Of a DNA stretch of 6,073 nucleotides, positions 4,719 through 6,073 are shown piece by piece. The notes beneath the pieces were generated by a model. It did not search any database and was not told the DNA's origin. It saw only the letters and a program-made list of their open reading frames with translations. This stretch comes from Deltaproteobacteria bacterium (GTDB lineage Bacteria > Desulfobacterota > DSM-4660 > Desulfatiglandales > HGW-15). Both the position numbers and the translations under genes were made by a program. Each line of letters begins with the position of its first letter. Positions within the stretch are counted from its first letter, which is position 1. The stretch spans positions 1-6,073 of the forward strand of contig JAFGIC010000242.1 in NCBI GenBank assembly GCA_016929815.1. Direction: 5' to 3'.

Positions 4719-4865
4719 ATGATTGATACTATAATGCAGGTTATTTCCGACAACCGGGTATGGATAATGAGTTTACTCATTATTATTGAAGTGCCTGTTG
4801 CATTTTATATTGTCAGTCAATTGTTGAGTGACGGATATAAGGAATTTAAGGATCTGAAAAAATAA
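4719..4865 (+). CDS. Small single-span membrane protein (48 residues)
   Basis: A very good ribosome-binding site (AGGGGAG, 4705-4711, 7 bases before the ATG) supports this short frame. Residues 15-36 (WIMSLLIIIEVPVAFYIVSQ and on) form one hydrophobic segment with Glu24 and Pro26 in its middle. A short N-terminus with three acidic residues and a Lys-rich C-terminal tail (YKEFKDLKK) predict C-terminus inside. It could be a small phage inner-membrane or holin-like peptide, or a membrane partner of the effector-like gene two positions downstream. The latter is inferred only from shared AT-richness and spacing: 26 bases to the next gene, which itself overlaps the third. No family is recognised. 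Confidence 0.65.
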   Translation: MIDTIMQVISDNRVWIMSLLIIIEVPVAFYIVSQLLSDGYKEFKDLKK

Positions 4866-4891
4866 CTATCGATAAAAGCGGAGATATTGAA

Positions 4892-5029
4892 TTGTCTGAA
4901 CAATTAACAAAGGTAATTGAGATTCTTAAAAAATTGACTTCAATAAAGTTTTACGGCAGTATACTGATCAAGTTTGAGAATGGTAAGGTTGTTCATATCA
5001 AAAAAGAAGAGAATATTAAGATAGAATGA
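4892..5029 (+). CDS. DUF2292 small protein (45 residues, TTG start)
   Basis: The frame starts at TTG 4892 with GGAG at 4880-4883, 8 bases upstream, and ends at TGA 5027-5029, overlapping the next ATG (ATGA). It reads as a short amphipathic helix (SEQLTKVIEILKKLTSI), then KFYGSILIKFENGKVVHIKK and a Glu/Lys end (EENIKIE). The helix followed by a G-S-x-x-x-x-x-x-x-x-G-K-V-V-x-I-x-K beta-hairpin is the layout of DUF2292, a widespread family of 40-65 residue proteins with no known function. The family call rests on recalled consensus. The overlap with the downstream gene implies co-translation, so the two products may act together or be made in fixed ratio. No ATG start exists in this frame. Confidence 0.75.
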   Translation: MSEQLTKVIEILKKLTSIKFYGSILIKFENGKVVHIKKEENIKIE

Positions 5030-5925
5030 CGGTATACATAAATAATAAAGAGCTTAGGGCTAAATCGGCTTTTATAATCGCACCTATTGGATCAGAAAGA
5101 ACTGACATTCGAAGAAGAATTGATGGGCATCTTGAGTTGATTTATCGTCCTGTCTTAAAAGAGCTTGGATATATTAAAATCCTAGCTTCTCATGAAGAAT
5201 CAAAGCCAGGATCAATAACTCAACAAATCATTGGTCATTTATTTAATGATGATATGGTAATAGCAGATCTTACAACTCTGAATGCCAATGTAATGTATGA
5301 GCTTTCAGTGAGGCATGCTGTACAGAAACCAGTTGTCACAGTCGCTGCTGAAGGTACAATATTTCCATTCGACATAAAAGATGATCGACATCTTACTTTT
5401 AGAAATGATGAAATGGGCCTAGTAGAATTAAAAAGTAAGCTCCCTGCAGTAATAAAAGAAGCAGAAAAGGATAAAAAACCAGATAATCCTATTTCTCGAT
5501 ATTCAAGATATAAAGCTGTTATGGAGGTACCAGATACCTCTGAAAAAAATATACAAAAATTTATTTTTGAAGAATTGAATCAGATTAAAAACATAATCAT
5601 CAGGAATAATTCTAAAAATATTAACCTCACTTCTGAAGTTGGGAGTGGAATATTAATTAGCGAGCCCTTGAATACGACAATATTAGAAGCAAAACCATTG
5701 TATGAAATTATTTTTGAAGATGATGAAAATAAAATTAATGAAATCAGGAAAGCCCTTAAGATTGAACAATTTGATGTGGTAGAATTAGAAAATACTAAAA
5801 ATAAAAAAGTTAAAAAGAAATATTATGTTGAAGCAGATGATAATTTATCGACAGATTATAAAACACTCAGGGAAAAGTTAGAGCTACTCGCACGAATACA
5901 TGGTTTTAAAGTGAAAAGTAGTTAA
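5026..5925 (+). CDS. Nucleoside-deoxyribosyltransferase/TIR-like domain protein, putative conflict effector
   Basis: Residues 12-126 form a Rossmann-like domain of the nucleoside-2-deoxyribosyltransferase/TIR-like group: strand AFIIAPIGSE (15-24), Arg29-Arg31 and Asp33, a helix to RPVLKELGY (41-49), PGSITQQIIGHL (61-72), then DDMVIADLTTLNANVMYELS (75-94) with VRHA, and KPVVTVA. The A-D-L-T-x-x-N-x-N-V-x-Y-E-L-x-x-R-H-A motif is the family signature; Asp81 and Glu92 are the likely active-site acids. Relatives cleave or bind nucleotides or NAD, and several occur in anti-phage systems. Residues 127-165 are a charged linker. Residues 165-299 are an unrecognised Lys/Asp/Glu-rich region with a helix (173-192) and a possible alpha-beta unit (227-296), perhaps a sensor or oligomerisation part. 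It is strikingly AT-rich (bases 5701-5760 have 14 G/C of 60; 1681-1740 in MuB have 32), which suggests transfer. The ATGA overlap implies coupling to DUF2292. An effector role is inferred; activity is not shown. Confidence 0.85.
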   Translation: MTVYINNKELRAKSAFIIAPIGSERTDIRRRIDGHLELIYRPVLKELGYIKILASHEESKPGSITQQIIGHLFNDDMVIADLTTLNANVMYELSVRHAVQKPVVTVAAEGTIFPFDIKDDRHLTFRNDEMGLVELKSKLPAVIKEAEKDKKPDNPISRYSRYKAVMEVPDTSEKNIQKFIFEELNQIKNIIIRNNSKNINLTSEVGSGILISEPLNTTILEAKPLYEIIFEDDENKINEIRKALKIEQFDVVELENTKNKKVKKKYYVEADDNLSTDYKTLREKLELLARIHGFKVKSS

Positions 5926-5968
5926 TCATTATTTAATAAATTAGGTTAATTCGGTATCGAAACAATCG

Positions 5969-6014
5969 GGCCGATTCTTCCGCAAAACGCGGAGGGATCG
6001 GCCTTTTTTATTTT
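5969..6014 (+). terminator. Rho-independent terminator ending the operon
   Basis: A 15-base-pair stem (GGCCGATTCTTCCGC, 5969-5983, with GCGGAGGGATCGGCC, 5989-6003) contains two G-U pairs and closes a 5-base AAAAC loop. Six T follow directly, then ATTTT. It lies 44 bases after the effector-like gene and would stop transcripts from the whole + strand operon. The reverse direction lacks a comparable T-run. Confidence 0.92.
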
Positions 6015-6073
6015 GGGGCGCAGTAACTTTTTGCAATCAGTTTGAGATTTATTGTCCGAAAGTAACCGGGCAC

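Noticed and set aside
4730..4735. TATAAT match that could be a -10 box for the effector-like gene
   Set aside because: No -35 element at a suitable distance and no extended -10; it lies inside the small membrane-protein gene.
4934..4965. TTGACT...TATACT promoter-like pair upstream of the effector-like gene
   Set aside because: Spacer is 20 bases, too long for a standard promoter, and it lies inside the DUF2292 gene in AT-rich sequence where such matches are common.
6015..6073. Tail after the terminator as promoter or attachment site
   Set aside because: No convincing -35/-10 pair, repeat or coding frame in the 59 bases available.

Overview
The window reads as the early (replication/transposition) operon of a Mu-like transposable phage or prophage. 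All supported genes are on the + strand and closely packed, several with ATGA stop/start overlaps. It opens inside a MuA-type DDE transposase whose 5' part, including the catalytic residues, lies outside. Next come a small gene of unknown function, a MuB-type AAA+ ATPase, two winged-helix proteins and a GemA (DUF1018) protein. That order and the Mu-specific C-terminal barrel of the transposase make the Mu-like assignment secure. The host is less clear. Moderate base composition and abundant short dispersed repeats of the GGCATAG / CGCAAAG / GGAAGTCAG kinds recall Desulfobacterota or related anaerobes, but this is inference from memory.

Layout. 1-834: MuA C-terminal part. 855-1187: small gene coupled to MuB. 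1184-1885: MuB. 1896-2453 and 2457-3146: winged-helix proteins. 3143-3748: GemA, interrupted in frame by repeat-derived sequence. 3825-4319: two small Cys-rich proteins. 4390-4665: DUF3850 (ASCH/PUA-like) protein. 4719-5925: an AT-rich block with a 48-residue single-span membrane protein, a 45-residue DUF2292 protein starting at TTG, and a 299-residue protein with an N-terminal nucleoside-deoxyribosyltransferase/TIR-like domain. 5969-6014: a strong rho-independent terminator closes the operon. The last 59 bases hold nothing I can support.

How it works together. MuA and MuB would carry out transposition. The winged-helix and GemA proteins are early-region accessory or regulatory proteins. The AT-rich tail looks like a cargo (moron) cassette, and its last gene resembles nucleotide- or NAD-targeting effectors of bacterial conflict systems. 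This is the best candidate here for an undescribed system.

A second theme cuts across the operon. Short dispersed repeats occur in at least eight places. They supply three stop codons (all in GCATAG), at least one ATG and several ribosome-binding sites, and they form in-frame insertions in GemA and probably in the transposase tail. No gene on the - strand is supported.
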